From Flavobacterium gelidilacus DSM 15343 (GTDB taxonomy: Bacteria; Bacteroidota; Bacteroidia; Flavobacteriales; Flavobacteriaceae), in contig NZ_AUGN01000014.1 in assembly GCF_000422685.1 (NCBI RefSeq), positions 1 to 64,000 on the forward strand: a DNA stretch of 64,000 bases, given 5' to 3'. Under the pieces are notes generated by a model that searched no databases, was not told the DNA's origin, and was given only the letters and a program-made list of their open reading frames with translations. Made by a program: the position numbers and the translations under genes. Of this stretch, positions 17,394 through 26,493 are shown one piece after another. Position 1 is the stretch's first letter. The number at the start of each line of letters is the position of its first letter.

Positions 17394-18530
17394 TTACTGC
17401 AATTGTTCAAAAAAGAACAATTCATAATTAGGTAATAATTCTGGATGAAGTATTTTTATCATGTCTTTTAGTACTAAATCTGGTCGGTTTGGAGCTAATT
17501 CATAATAAATAACACCACCTGTTTTTCCTTTTTTTGTACTGAAAGAATAGACATTTTTAGTTTCAACAGCTTTAAAGAATTTGTAATTTTTATTATCCTT
17601 AATAATTTCATCTATTGATGTAAATTGACCTGGTCCAATCCAGAAATCAGCATCTTTGGCTTTGTCTAAAACGGTTTCGAATGATAAAGCTAAACTTCCA
17701 GTTCCTTCTGTGTCTGACCAAAGATAATTCCCGTTGGCTTCTTTTAAGAATAGAGCAGCCCAACTATCACCTTGTGGTAAAAACCACTGATCTTCATAAA
17801 TTGCTCCAGCTAAAATGGTTGGTTTTGTTTCGGCCTTTTGTGCTAATTTTAAGGCTTTGTTATAGCTTTCTTCTATGGCTTCAAATTCGGCAGCAGCTTT
17901 TTCTTTTTTATCATACAAAGCCCCAAAAAACTTAATCCATTCTGCTTTTCCTAAAGGAGTTTTTTCCGTCCAATCTGAATTAAAAATTACTTTCTGACCA
18001 CTTTTTTCTAAATTCTTATAAGTTTTCATGTCTCCGTCAACACTATATCCTACAATTATATCTGGATTTAAGTCTATTATTACTTCTGTGTTTAAACTTT
18101 GATTTTTGCCAATTTCTCTAACTTTTCCTTGGTCAATTCGTTCTCTGGTTGTTTCAGAAGAAATGTATTTTAAAGTAGGAAATGCAACCAATGTATTTTC
18201 AACACCTAACATTTCTAGTGAAGGAATGTGAGTTGTTGAAGTAACAATTATTTTTTGAATTGGAATTTGAATTGCTGTAAACTGTTTCAAACTATCAGGT
18301 ATGGATACATTTTCTTTATGTAAAACATAAGTGAAAGTTTCATCAGATTCAGGATAAGTGTTTTTGACTTTTAAAATTGAAAAGTCATCATATTCTACTA
18401 TTGAAAAACCTTCTGCATGAACAATTTGGTTTTCGTTAACAGTAGCTTTTGCTATGTTCTCTGTTTTTTTGCATTGGGTTAAACCCAAAAATAGAAGCGT
18501 AACTAGAAGTGCTTTTGGTAAGTGCTGCAT
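17394..18530 (-). CDS. btuF: Substrate-binding lipoprotein of B12-type ABC importer
   Basis: A 378-residue lipoprotein (lipobox LTQC, Cys20) of the TroA/BtuF fold. Typical segments are IIVTSTTHIPSLEMLGVENTLVAFP, DLNPDIIVGYS and the middle helix region rich in Lys, Glu and Ala, with EWIKFFGALY. It would bind the corrinoid (or possibly a siderophore) in the periplasm and hand it to BtuCD. The frame is open to 18551. A -7 element lies at 18549-18556, implying transcription starts near 18542, so the ATG at 18530 is preferred. That leaves a leader of about 12 nt, so this operon has no riboswitch of its own. Confidence 0.83.
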   Translation of the reverse strand: MQHLPKALLVTLLFLGLTQCKKTENIAKATVNENQIVHAEGFSIVEYDDFSILKVKNTYPESDETFTYVLHKENVSIPDSLKQFTAIQIPIQKIIVTSTTHIPSLEMLGVENTLVAFPTLKYISSETTRERIDQGKVREIGKNQSLNTEVIIDLNPDIIVGYSVDGDMKTYKNLEKSGQKVIFNSDWTEKTPLGKAEWIKFFGALYDKKEKAAAEFEAIEESYNKALKLAQKAETKPTILAGAIYEDQWFLPQGDSWAALFLKEANGNYLWSDTEGTGSLALSFETVLDKAKDADFWIGPGQFTSIDEIIKDNKNYKFFKAVETKNVYSFSTKKGKTGGVIYYELAPNRPDLVLKDMIKILHPELLPNYELFFFEQLQ

Positions 18531-18548
18531 AAAAAAATATACTTTAGA

Positions 18549-18556
18549 CAAAAGTA
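18549..18556 (-). promoter_or_regulatory. -7 promoter element of the BtuFCD operon
   Basis: Read on the minus strand, TACTTTTG matches TANNTTTG. The expected transcription start near 18542 leaves a very short leader before the ATG at 18530. A CTG lies about 22 bp upstream in place of the TTG -33 element. Confidence 0.4.
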
Positions 18557-18638
18557 GAATTTTGTTTTGAATTAAAAACAGATTTGTAACAAATGATGCA
18601 AAATATTTTTTGAAAGATATTTAACTTTACAATAAAAA

Positions 18639-18746
18639 ATGAGAGATAATTCAAACACCTTTATTTATGTAGTTGCTGGAATAGTTTTATTGCATTTTAT
18701 AGTTGGTTTTGTCTGGTTGATTTATAAAATGACTAAAAAGAAGTGA
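18639..18746 (+). CDS. Short membrane peptide (35 residues), function unknown
   Basis: A 35-residue open frame, MRDNSNTFIYVVAG..., with one strongly hydrophobic helix (residues 8-28) flanked by a polar N-terminus and a basic end (KMTKKK). It starts with ATG, uses codons like its neighbours, and ends exactly where the convergent T9SS gene ends. Single-helix peptides of this kind are common in flavobacteria, but nothing identifies the function. Confidence 0.6.
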   Translation: MRDNSNTFIYVVAGIVLLHFIVGFVWLIYKMTKKK

Positions 18747-19610
18747 TTAATTTTTAATTATTTTTTTTGTGAGGATTGAATTGTCTTTTGATTGAAGGTA
18801 CAACAAATATGTGCCTGAATTTAATTTAGCTAATTCTGTATTTAATGTTTCACTTAATTCAGTTTCAACTATTTTTTTACCTATTAAATTAAATACACTA
18901 TATTTTTCAATAGTCAAATCAGTTTCAATTGTAATTTTATCTTGAAATGGGTTTGGATATATTTTAAAATTACTATTAAAATATTTAGTTGCATTTAGTA
19001 GAAGACCAGCAGGCATTGGTTCAGTGTAATCAATAACTGTACTGTAATTTTCTAAATCATTTTGTAACAGTTGAACATTACAGTTACAAGCTATTGAATA
19101 TACTTTAAGTGATTCTGAATTTGAAGAAGAAGGATAAGCTTGTTGATAATATATAACACTGTGATTAATAAAAATTTGATTTAAACCATTGTCATTTGTT
19201 GTGATTATATTATTAGAATTTACACCTGTTGGTATACCAATGGAAACATCAATAAGTTTTGAATAAGCAGCATCATTAAATGGAGAATAAGCAGTAATAA
19301 TTTGAGCATTTTCTACAACAGTATTATAACCTAATAAATCATTTAGTAAATTAGAATAATTACATGTACCACATATAACTTGAATAATTCTGTCGTTTAA
19401 ACTTGCAATTGGATGACCACCTCTGTATTCATAAGTATTCACATTGTGATTTTGAAGTATTACATTCATGTTAGCATCTGTAGACTGATTGTATATAGGA
19501 AAAGTAGAGTAATCTACTCCACCAATGCTTGCATCAATCAACCTTATTTCAATTGCATTTTGAGAAAAACAAAAATTCGAAAAGAAAATTAAAGCAAGAG
19601 TTTTCTTCAT
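18747..19610 (-). CDS. T9SS-sorted secreted protein, function unknown
   Basis: A 287-residue exported protein with a signal peptide (residues 1-16, ending CFSQ) and a C-terminal type A T9SS sorting domain (FKIYPNPFQDKITIET... to KKIIKN). The central part contains two related segments, each with a 'Cys-x-Cys' (CGTCNYSNLLNDLLGYNTVV and CNCNVQLLQNDLENYSTVI), suggesting an internal duplication of about 90 residues. No enzyme motif is seen. It should be secreted through the type IX system. The gene lies between the B12 ABC operon and the riboswitch, divergent from the latter. Confidence 0.85.
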   Translation of the reverse strand: MKKTLALIFFSNFCFSQNAIEIRLIDASIGGVDYSTFPIYNQSTDANMNVILQNHNVNTYEYRGGHPIASLNDRIIQVICGTCNYSNLLNDLLGYNTVVENAQIITAYSPFNDAAYSKLIDVSIGIPTGVNSNNIITTNDNGLNQIFINHSVIYYQQAYPSSSNSESLKVYSIACNCNVQLLQNDLENYSTVIDYTEPMPAGLLLNATKYFNSNFKIYPNPFQDKITIETDLTIEKYSVFNLIGKKIVETELSETLNTELAKLNSGTYLLYLQSKDNSILTKKIIKN

Positions 19611-19681
19611 ACTGTAAAAGTTTAATTACTAATCAAATATACAAAAACTATTAAAACTAATTAAAACAATAAATAAAAAAG

Positions 19682-19886
19682 TATCTTCGCAACAGAATTA
19701 AGGTTGCTTGTTCAATTTTGAACAGCATTAAAAGGGAATTAGGTTAAAAACCTAAGCTGTTCCCGCAACTGTAAGCTATTAAGCTTGTTATTATCTACAA
19801 TACCACTGAGTTATCTGAACTTGTTTCAGATTCTTGGGAAGGTGAATAACAAGACGCAAGCCAGGAGACCTGCCTAATTTATTAAC
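19682..19886 (+). promoter_or_regulatory. Cobalamin (B12) riboswitch with its promoter
   Basis: The B12 box AGCCAGGAGACCTGCC is at 19859-19874. Upstream are AAAGGGAATTAGGT (from 19731) and the CCCGCAACTGTAAGC core, the standard conserved elements of the cobalamin riboswitch. A TATCTTCG element at 19682-19689 sits where a -7 box would place the start near 19692. The start codon of the TonB receptor gene is about 36 nt after this leader. With adenosylcobalamin bound, expression of the downstream uptake genes should fall. Confidence 0.93.
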
Positions 19887-19921
19887 TAAATATGACTTTC
19901 GGGAAGAAAAGTTTATAAGAT

Positions 19922-21748
19922 ATGTTTAAAAAATTAGCTCTGTTTTTTGCGTTAACAGCTTGTTCTCTTATTTGGGCACAACAAGATTCTATTTTTCAAT
20001 TGCGAGAAGTAGTGCTAACCGATTCACAGTTAAAAAACTTTTCAGATACCCAAAATACTACTAAACTTAATGATAGTGTGATTCAAAAAAATCAAGCTTC
20101 CTTGACTTCTTTGTTGCGTTATAATTCTGTGATTTATTTTAAAGAAAACGGAAACGGAATGGTTTCTTCTCCTTCTTTTAGAGGAACAACTGCTCAACAA
20201 ACCGCTGTGATTTGGAACGGAATAAATATCAATTCCCAATTAAATGGTCAAACAGATTTTAATACGTTAACTACACGTGATTTTAATTCAATAACAGTAA
20301 GAGCCGGTGGCGGAAGTGTGATTTATGGAAGTGGTGCTGTCGGTGGAACAATTCACTTAAATAATGATGTTTCTTTTAGAGAACAATTCAAAAATAAACT
20401 GCAATTAAATTATGGTAGTTTTTCAACTTTTGGAGCCAATTATACTTTAGATGTTGCAACCGATAAGATTTCTGTAAATGCAAGTATATCGCACAATCAA
20501 TCTGAAAATGATTATGAATATATTGGTTTTGATAAGAAAAATGAAAACGGTCAATATGAAAATAAAAGTTTTAGTTCACATATTGGTTATCGCATAAATC
20601 GAAATAATGAAATTAAATTTTTTAGCTATTTGTTTGATGGTAGTCGAAATTTTTCTGGAACAATTGCTTCCCCTTCAAAAAGTAACTATTTAGACTTCAA
20701 TACTAGAAATTTATTGGAATGGACTAATTATTCGGGATTATTCACATCAAAAACTAAAGTCGCTTATTTGACAGAAGAATATAAATATTTTGAAAATAAA
20801 GCCTTAGAAAACTTCACAACTGGAAGTGCCAATACGTTTATTGCTAAATATGATTTGTTATACAATTGGACTTCAAAAATTAAAGTTAATTCGATTATAG
20901 ATTATACTCAAAATTCAGGAAGTGGTTCTAGTTTGTCTACTAATAAAAGAGAAATTGGTTCTTTTAGTTTGTTGTTCAAGCATCAGGTAAATGATAAATT
21001 ATCTTATGAAGCAAGTCTTCGCAAGGAAATTACTTCTAATTATAAAAGTCCGTTCTTGTATTCTTTAGGAGGAAATTTGCAATTGGTTAATTGGTATGCC
21101 ATAAAATTTTCAGGGTCCAAAAACTTTAGAATTCCAACATTTAACGATTTGTATTGGCAAGGAAGTGGAAATCTAAATTTGAAACCAGAAAGTGCTTTGC
21201 AAGCCGAATTTGGACAAGTTTTTACTTATAAAAAAGCAACTTTAACCACAACTGCTTTTTATTCCAAAATTACTGATATGTTGCGTTGGTTACCAAATGC
21301 TTCAGGTTTGTGGCAACCAATAAATACGGATGAAGTTTCCATTTATGGAATAGAAGCTTTGTTTCATTGGGAAAGACATTTTAGAAATGCAAGTATTCAA
21401 ATTGATGGAACTTATGCTTACACAGTTTCAGAAAATGATGCTACCAATAAGCAATTGATTTATGTTCCTTTTCACAAAGCGACTTCAAGTGTAGCTTTTC
21501 GTTATGAAAAAACAACTTTTACCTTTCAAAATTTATTTAATGGAGCTGTTTTTACTTCAAGTGATAACGCTTACAAACTGAAAGAATATTTCGTTTCTAA
21601 TGTTTCTTTAGATTATAAAATTGGAAATAAAAAGCCATTAATTCTTGGTTTTCAAATTCTTAATTTGGAAAACAAACCTTATCAAAATGTTTTATCGAGA
21701 CCAATGCCTGGTCGTAATTATATGATGAATTTAACCTTTAATTTTTAA
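19922..21748 (+). CDS. btuB: TonB-dependent vitamin B12 receptor (BtuB-like)
   Basis: A 608-residue outer-membrane receptor. The signal peptide ends IWAQ. A plug domain follows (about 25-150; SLTSLLRYNSVIYFKENGNGMVSSPSFRGTTAQQTAVIWNG and VRAGGGSVIYGSGAVGGTIHLNND), then a 22-strand-type barrel ending in the aromatic LTFNF. The size is close to E. coli BtuB. It lies directly after a cobalamin riboswitch and 4 nt before a BtuG-like lipoprotein gene, so B12 or another corrinoid is the expected substrate. Confidence 0.92.
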   Translation: MFKKLALFFALTACSLIWAQQDSIFQLREVVLTDSQLKNFSDTQNTTKLNDSVIQKNQASLTSLLRYNSVIYFKENGNGMVSSPSFRGTTAQQTAVIWNGININSQLNGQTDFNTLTTRDFNSITVRAGGGSVIYGSGAVGGTIHLNNDVSFREQFKNKLQLNYGSFSTFGANYTLDVATDKISVNASISHNQSENDYEYIGFDKKNENGQYENKSFSSHIGYRINRNNEIKFFSYLFDGSRNFSGTIASPSKSNYLDFNTRNLLEWTNYSGLFTSKTKVAYLTEEYKYFENKALENFTTGSANTFIAKYDLLYNWTSKIKVNSIIDYTQNSGSGSSLSTNKREIGSFSLLFKHQVNDKLSYEASLRKEITSNYKSPFLYSLGGNLQLVNWYAIKFSGSKNFRIPTFNDLYWQGSGNLNLKPESALQAEFGQVFTYKKATLTTTAFYSKITDMLRWLPNASGLWQPINTDEVSIYGIEALFHWERHFRNASIQIDGTYAYTVSENDATNKQLIYVPFHKATSSVAFRYEKTTFTFQNLFNGAVFTSSDNAYKLKEYFVSNVSLDYKIGNKKPLILGFQILNLENKPYQNVLSRPMPGRNYMMNLTFNF

Positions 21749-21752
21749 TACA

Positions 21753-22829
21753 ATGATTTTAAAAAGAGTACTTATGTTCGCAGCTGTTGCTGTGTTTTTT
21801 ACTTCATGTTCAGATGATGATGATCAAGGAATAGTAGATAATTTGCCTTTAGGAGCTTATGATAATGGTGTGCTAATCTTAAATCAAGGTAATTTTGGAC
21901 AAGACAATAGTTCTATTTCTTATTTATCAAATGATTTTGCTACTTTTCAAAACAATGCTTTTTTAGCAGTTAATCCAACAAAAGTACTTGGAAATACAGG
22001 TCAAGATGTTGGTTTCTATAATGATTTAGCTTTTGTAGTTTTAAATGCTTCAAACAAAATTGAAATTCTAAACCGTTATTCATTAGAATATGTGGCTACA
22101 ATTGATTCAGGATTAGACAATCCAAGATTTATTGCTTTTGCAAATGGAAAAGGTTATGTTACTAATTGGGGAGATGGGGGTGTAACAACTGATGATTATG
22201 TTGCTACATTAAATTTGACAAATTATACAGTTTCAGGAACCATTCCTGTTATTGAAGGTCCAGAACGTATTGTAGAAAATAATGGAAAACTATATGTTGC
22301 TCATCAAGGTGGTTATGGATATGGAAATACAATTTCTGTGATTAGTTCAACTTCGAATACAGTTTCAAACACGATTACTGTTGGTGATGTGCCAAATTCA
22401 TTACAAGTTAAAGACGGAAGTTTGTATGTTATTTGTGGAGGAAAAGCAGCTTGGACTATGGATGAGACTTTAGGGAAATTAGTTAAAATTAATTTAGCAA
22501 CTGAAAGTGTTACATCTTCAATTGATTTTGCAGTTGGAAATCATGCTTCAAATTTATATATTTCTGATAATACTATTTTTTATACGCAAGATTCTGATGT
22601 TTTTAAAATGAGTTTAACGGCTTCAAGTTTACCAATAACATCTTTATTCTCAACAGTTGGACAAGGAGTTTATGGAGTATATAGTTTTGCTGTTGAAAAT
22701 AATAAAATATATGTTGGTGATGCAGCAGATTATAACTCAAACGGAAAAGTTTACATCTATACAACTACAGGAACATTAGAAAATGAATATACTGTAGGAG
22801 TTACTCCAGCTGGGTTTTACTTTAACTAA
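21753..22829 (+). CDS. btuG: Surface beta-propeller lipoprotein, BtuG-like (DUF5074)
   Basis: A 358-residue lipoprotein (lipobox FFTSC, Cys19) followed by an acidic SDDDD stretch, a pattern that acts as a surface-export signal in Bacteroidota. The rest is a seven-bladed YncE/DUF5074-type beta-propeller with repeated 'GKGYVTNWG', 'GKLYVAHQGG', 'GSLYVICGG' blade strands. In Bacteroides, BtuG is such a propeller; it binds B12 very tightly and caps BtuB. The gene is 4 nt after the receptor gene and shares its riboswitch. The BtuG assignment rests on fold and position, not on alignment to characterised residues. Confidence 0.82.
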   Translation: MILKRVLMFAAVAVFFTSCSDDDDQGIVDNLPLGAYDNGVLILNQGNFGQDNSSISYLSNDFATFQNNAFLAVNPTKVLGNTGQDVGFYNDLAFVVLNASNKIEILNRYSLEYVATIDSGLDNPRFIAFANGKGYVTNWGDGGVTTDDYVATLNLTNYTVSGTIPVIEGPERIVENNGKLYVAHQGGYGYGNTISVISSTSNTVSNTITVGDVPNSLQVKDGSLYVICGGKAAWTMDETLGKLVKINLATESVTSSIDFAVGNHASNLYISDNTIFYTQDSDVFKMSLTASSLPITSLFSTVGQGVYGVYSFAVENNKIYVGDAADYNSNGKVYIYTTTGTLENEYTVGVTPAGFYFN

Positions 22830-22853
22830 ATCACTAAGAACTTTATAATAAAA

Positions 22854-22880
22854 AAGGCTTCCAATTGGAAGCCTTCTTTA
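22854..22880. terminator. Bidirectional terminator of the btuBG operon
   Basis: A perfect hairpin, AAGGCTTCC AATT GGAAGCCTT, flanked by A-run and T-run, between convergent genes. Confidence 0.88.
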
Positions 22881-22881
22881 T

Positions 22882-24330
22882 TTATTCTCTATTTAAGTTT
22901 GGAGGATTTTCGATATACATCCCTTTTTCAATACCGTCTAAATTTTTAGATTCGGTAACATGTTCGAATACTTTTGTATTAAAATTGCTATTTATTCTTC
23001 CATTTGTATTAATATAACTTAAAGCTAAATTAAGTAAAGGCTCTGTGTCGTTACCTAAAACTCCTAAATTGCCATAATTTTCAGTTAAAGTAACGTTAGG
23101 TAGAATCCCATTAGAATACTCACCAACGCCATTTTTGTTTAGAATTTTTAATACAATTGGTTGCATGGCATATTTGTGATTTGGGTTTACATTTTCTTTT
23201 CTAAAAGTAGGTGAGTCATATATAGTTATTGAACCAACATTTTTTCCAATGGTAACATCGCCAATTTGAGTAACATCAATATATGGTTTTAAACTATTTA
23301 TAATTAATTCGCTAGCAGAAGCTGTTGATTTTGTTGTTAAAACATAAACTTTGGTTAGACTCAAGCTATTAATACCGTTACCATTACTTAAAGTATTAGT
23401 AAACTTATTAAGTAATGCATCTGGGTTTACTGAATTGTAATAGCTCATTCTTTTTTCATTCCATTCTTGTTTGGCAAAAATTTGTCCATTAAATTGTCCA
23501 GTAATCATACTTGCCAGTTTTGTAGCAACATTAACAGAGCCACCAGAATTATAACGTAAATCTAAAACCAAATGTGTAATTCCTTCTCCTTGAAAATAAG
23601 CAAAAGCATTATTTAATTCATCTTCATAGCCAGAATAAAAACCATTATACATTAAATAACCTACTTTTTTACTTCCAACTTGATGTGTATTCTTAATTAA
23701 AACGGGATTTTCAGAATAAGGAGTTTTAGTTAATGTAATTGTATTTCCATTTGGAGTAATATTTCCGTTGTCATAAGCTGCCATATTTAATGTAAAAGTA
23801 TCTTCAGATAATCCGGTTGGATTTAAATAGCCATCACTGTCAACAGTCAAAGGCACGCCATTTATTGCATAAAAAAGATCTCCTCGTTGAATGTTTTTTG
23901 TAGATGCATCTGAATTGGGAAGAATATAACGTACAAAACCGAATACTTCTGTAGAGCCAGCTGTTTTTCTTTTAAACCCAAAATCTGCACCACTATTTTT
24001 AGAAGTACCTTGTAAAGCAGCTTCTAAAACATCATAATCACTAAAAATAACGCTATACTTGTCAATTACACCTGGTTCATATCTTAAATGTTGAAATAAA
24101 CTTTCAGGTGTATAGTTACTTAAAAAGTTTTGAAAAGCTACATCAGTAGCAAATTTGCCATCATTTAAATCGGGAGAATCCTTTTGCCAATAATAGTATT
24201 GATTTAAACCTGTCCAAACGAATTCATTAGTATTTCTATAATGTAAAACATCATCATAATCATCACTACAATTTTGAAAGACTAACAAAAAGCAAAATGT
24301 TAGTAGTATTGATTTTAAAATTTTCTTCAT
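22882..24330 (-). CDS. S41 family peptidase lipoprotein (CtpA-like)
   Basis: A 482-residue lipoprotein (lipobox ending in Cys21, then SDDYDD, a surface-export-like acidic stretch). A PDZ-like region lies around residues 110-200, then the S41 tail-specific protease domain. The catalytic Ser is S338 in TASASE and the Lys is K363 in IGKNVG, with the usual spacing of about 25. LVLDLRYNSGGSV is the conserved strand. It should cleave C-terminal regions of proteins at the outer membrane or cell surface; the substrate is unknown. Monocistronic. Confidence 0.9.
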   Translation of the reverse strand: MKKILKSILLTFCFLLVFQNCSDDYDDVLHYRNTNEFVWTGLNQYYYWQKDSPDLNDGKFATDVAFQNFLSNYTPESLFQHLRYEPGVIDKYSVIFSDYDVLEAALQGTSKNSGADFGFKRKTAGSTEVFGFVRYILPNSDASTKNIQRGDLFYAINGVPLTVDSDGYLNPTGLSEDTFTLNMAAYDNGNITPNGNTITLTKTPYSENPVLIKNTHQVGSKKVGYLMYNGFYSGYEDELNNAFAYFQGEGITHLVLDLRYNSGGSVNVATKLASMITGQFNGQIFAKQEWNEKRMSYYNSVNPDALLNKFTNTLSNGNGINSLSLTKVYVLTTKSTASASELIINSLKPYIDVTQIGDVTIGKNVGSITIYDSPTFRKENVNPNHKYAMQPIVLKILNKNGVGEYSNGILPNVTLTENYGNLGVLGNDTEPLLNLALSYINTNGRINSNFNTKVFEHVTESKNLDGIEKGMYIENPPNLNRE

Positions 24331-24466
24331 AAATAGATTTTAATATTTAAGTAATTTACTAGTATAACTTCAAAGTTCCAATTTTGGTATGTAAATTTAT
24401 ATTATTTTAAGCTATTGTAACAATTTTAATTTACATTCGTCTTAACTTTATAAACAAACTAATAAC

Positions 24467-24967
24467 ATGAAACAACAAGAGTTTATAACTCTAATTAAAC
24501 CTTTTAAGGATAAGCTATATCGTTTGGCTAAAAGGATGTTGATAAGTAATGAAGAAGCAGAAGATGCAACTCAAGAAGTTTTGTTGAAATTATGGAAAGC
24601 TGACACGAATACATTTAAGAGCATGGAAGCAATGGCAATGACAATGACAAAAAATTATTGTTTAGATCAATTGAAAGCAAAGAGAAGTAATAACTTGTCA
24701 ATAACACATAACAATTACAGTGATAATTCATCTTTAGAAAATCAAATAATAAGTAAAGATAATTTGTATACTGTTGAAAAAATAATAAACTCATTACCTG
24801 AACAACAACGGTTAATTATTCAGCTAAGAGAAATAGAAGAATATGAATTTGCTGAAATTGCTAAAGTTTTAGATATGAATGAAACAGCCATCAGAGTTTC
24901 ATTATCAAGAGCTAGAAAAATTATTAAAGAAAAATTTGCTGAAATAAATAATTATGGAAATAAATAA
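24467..24967 (+). CDS. ECF-type RNA polymerase sigma factor
   Basis: A 166-residue sigma-70 family factor of the extracytoplasmic-function class. Region 2 contains NEEAEDATQEVLLKLWK and region 4 contains LPEQQRLIIQLREIEEYEFAEIAKVLDMNETAIRVSLSRARKIIKE, the helix-turn-helix that reads -35 elements. The next gene overlaps it by 14 nt and encodes a single-pass membrane protein that is probably its anti-sigma factor. Two DUF4252 genes follow in the same operon and may be its targets. Confidence 0.92.
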   Translation: MKQQEFITLIKPFKDKLYRLAKRMLISNEEAEDATQEVLLKLWKADTNTFKSMEAMAMTMTKNYCLDQLKAKRSNNLSITHNNYSDNSSLENQIISKDNLYTVEKIINSLPEQQRLIIQLREIEEYEFAEIAKVLDMNETAIRVSLSRARKIIKEKFAEINNYGNK

Positions 24968-25388
24968 AATAGAAGAGTTAATAGAAAAATATTTAGAAGG
25001 AAATACTTCTTTGCAGGATGAAAATATATTGAAAACATATTTCACAGCACAAAATATACCTATACATTTAAATCAATATAAAGATGTTTTTGGTTATTAT
25101 AATGAAGCAAAAAAAGAAACTTCAAAAGAAAATATCCTTCCAAAAAAACAGAAAAGTAAAAGATGGATTGGAATTGCTGCAAGTATTGTTTTAGTAACTA
25201 TGATTGCAACATATTTATATCAAAATACACCTAAAGAAGAAGATTTAGGCACGTTTGATACTCCAGAAGAAGCATTTGTTGAAACGCACAAAGCCTTGCA
25301 ATTAGTAGCCAACAATATCAATTCTGGCATGGAAAATGTATCTTATCTAGAGGAATACGAAAAAACAAAAAAAGTAATTTTTAAATAA
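24954..25388 (+). CDS. Putative anti-sigma membrane protein
   Basis: A 144-residue protein with a cytoplasmic N-terminus (IEELIEKYLEGNTSLQDENILKTYF, the pattern of anti-sigma N-terminal helices), one transmembrane helix at about 71-88 and a short periplasmic tail. The start codon overlaps the sigma gene, implying coupled translation. No cysteine zinc motif is seen. The anti-sigma role is inferred from topology and position. Confidence 0.75.
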   Translation: MEINKIEELIEKYLEGNTSLQDENILKTYFTAQNIPIHLNQYKDVFGYYNEAKKETSKENILPKKQKSKRWIGIAASIVLVTMIATYLYQNTPKEEDLGTFDTPEEAFVETHKALQLVANNINSGMENVSYLEEYEKTKKVIFK

Positions 25389-25403
25389 TTAAACAAAAAA
25401 GTC

Positions 25404-25925
25404 ATGAAAAAAATAGTCCTATTATTATTAGTCGTTTTACCATCCTATATATTTGCTCAATCTTCATTTGATAAATTCGAAGACAAGGATGAAGTAAATT
25501 CAGTAATTGTGAACAAAAAAATGTTTGAATTAATGAGTAAGGTTAAAGTGGATGCAAAAGATAAAGAAATGCAACAATACCTTACTTTATTAAAAAAATT
25601 AGATAATTTAAAAGTGTTTACAACAAACAGCACAAAATTGTCTTCTGAAATGAAATCGTCCGTTTCATCTTATTTAAAATCAAATCCTTTAGAGGAATTG
25701 ATGCGTGTGAATAGTGATGGAAAAAATGTAAAAATTTATATCAAATCAGCCGGAAGTTCTTCAATTGTAAAAGAATTATTGTTGTTTATGGAAGGAGATT
25801 TGAAAGAGACACCAACTGTTATATTATCGTTGACAGGTGAGTTTAATTTAGATGAATTATCTTCATTAACGGAAAGAATGAATCTTCCAGGAAAAGACGA
25901 ATTAAAAAAAGCTTCAAAAAAATAA
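25404..25925 (+). CDS. DUF4252 domain exported protein
   Basis: A 173-residue protein with a signal peptide (residues 1-19, ending IFAQ) and a DUF4252 domain: FEDKDEVNSVIVNKKMFELMSKV, a central basic alpha/beta section and the C-terminal VILSLTGEFNLDELSSLTERMNLPG. The function is not known; the family is common downstream of ECF sigma genes in Bacteroidota. It lacks a lipobox, unlike its neighbour, so is probably periplasmic. It is in the same transcript as the sigma and anti-sigma genes. Confidence 0.85.
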   Translation: MKKIVLLLLVVLPSYIFAQSSFDKFEDKDEVNSVIVNKKMFELMSKVKVDAKDKEMQQYLTLLKKLDNLKVFTTNSTKLSSEMKSSVSSYLKSNPLEELMRVNSDGKNVKIYIKSAGSSSIVKELLLFMEGDLKETPTVILSLTGEFNLDELSSLTERMNLPGKDELKKASKK

Positions 25926-25926
25926 G

Positions 25927-26460
25927 ATGAGAAATTTAATTATACTTTTATTTTCTGTAGTAACATTAGTAAGTTGTAATAATAAACCAACTTTGCAGAA
26001 ATACTTCGTTGAAAATACAGAATCAAAAGATTTTGTAGCAATAGATTTAGGTTCAGATATTATTAATACTGAAAAGATGTCCTTAACGGATTCAGATAAA
26101 GAAGCTTTAAAATCATTTGAAAAAATGAACGTCTTGGCTTTTAAAAAAGAAGAAAGCAATAAGAATGACTATGATGTTGAGGTTCAAAAAGTCAAAACAA
26201 TCTTAAAAGATACAACTTCATATAACGAATTAATGAAATTTGGTTCAGGAAACGATGGTGCTTCAATTTATTTTGTGGGTGATGATGAACATATTAATGA
26301 ATTTGTACTCTTTGCTAATAAAAAAGAAAATGGATTTGCTGTTGTTCGCATTTTAGGAAATGACATGAATCCAATGAATATAATGAAAATTGTTGGTTTT
26401 ATACAAAAATCAAATATAGATTTGGAACAACTGAAACCTTTACAAACTATTATGAAATAA
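25927..26460 (+). CDS. DUF4252 domain lipoprotein
   Basis: A 177-residue lipoprotein (lipobox LVSC, Cys17) with the same DUF4252 layout as the preceding gene (LQKYFVENTESKDFVAIDLGSDII..., ..NIMKIVGFIQKSNIDLEQLKPLQ). It is 1 nt after its paralogue and last in the sigma operon, followed by a strong terminator. The pair (soluble and lipid-anchored) probably works together at the envelope; function unknown. Confidence 0.85.
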   Translation: MRNLIILLFSVVTLVSCNNKPTLQKYFVENTESKDFVAIDLGSDIINTEKMSLTDSDKEALKSFEKMNVLAFKKEESNKNDYDVEVQKVKTILKDTTSYNELMKFGSGNDGASIYFVGDDEHINEFVLFANKKENGFAVVRILGNDMNPMNIMKIVGFIQKSNIDLEQLKPLQTIMK

Positions 26461-26490
26461 AAAAAAGCTCCTTAATTGGAGCTTTTTTTT
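26461..26490. terminator. Bidirectional terminator, sigma operon / crtZ
   Basis: Hairpin AAAAGCTCC TTAA TTGGAGCTTTT with A- and T-runs on both sides, between convergent transcription units. Confidence 0.88.
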
Positions 26491-26493
26491 GAA

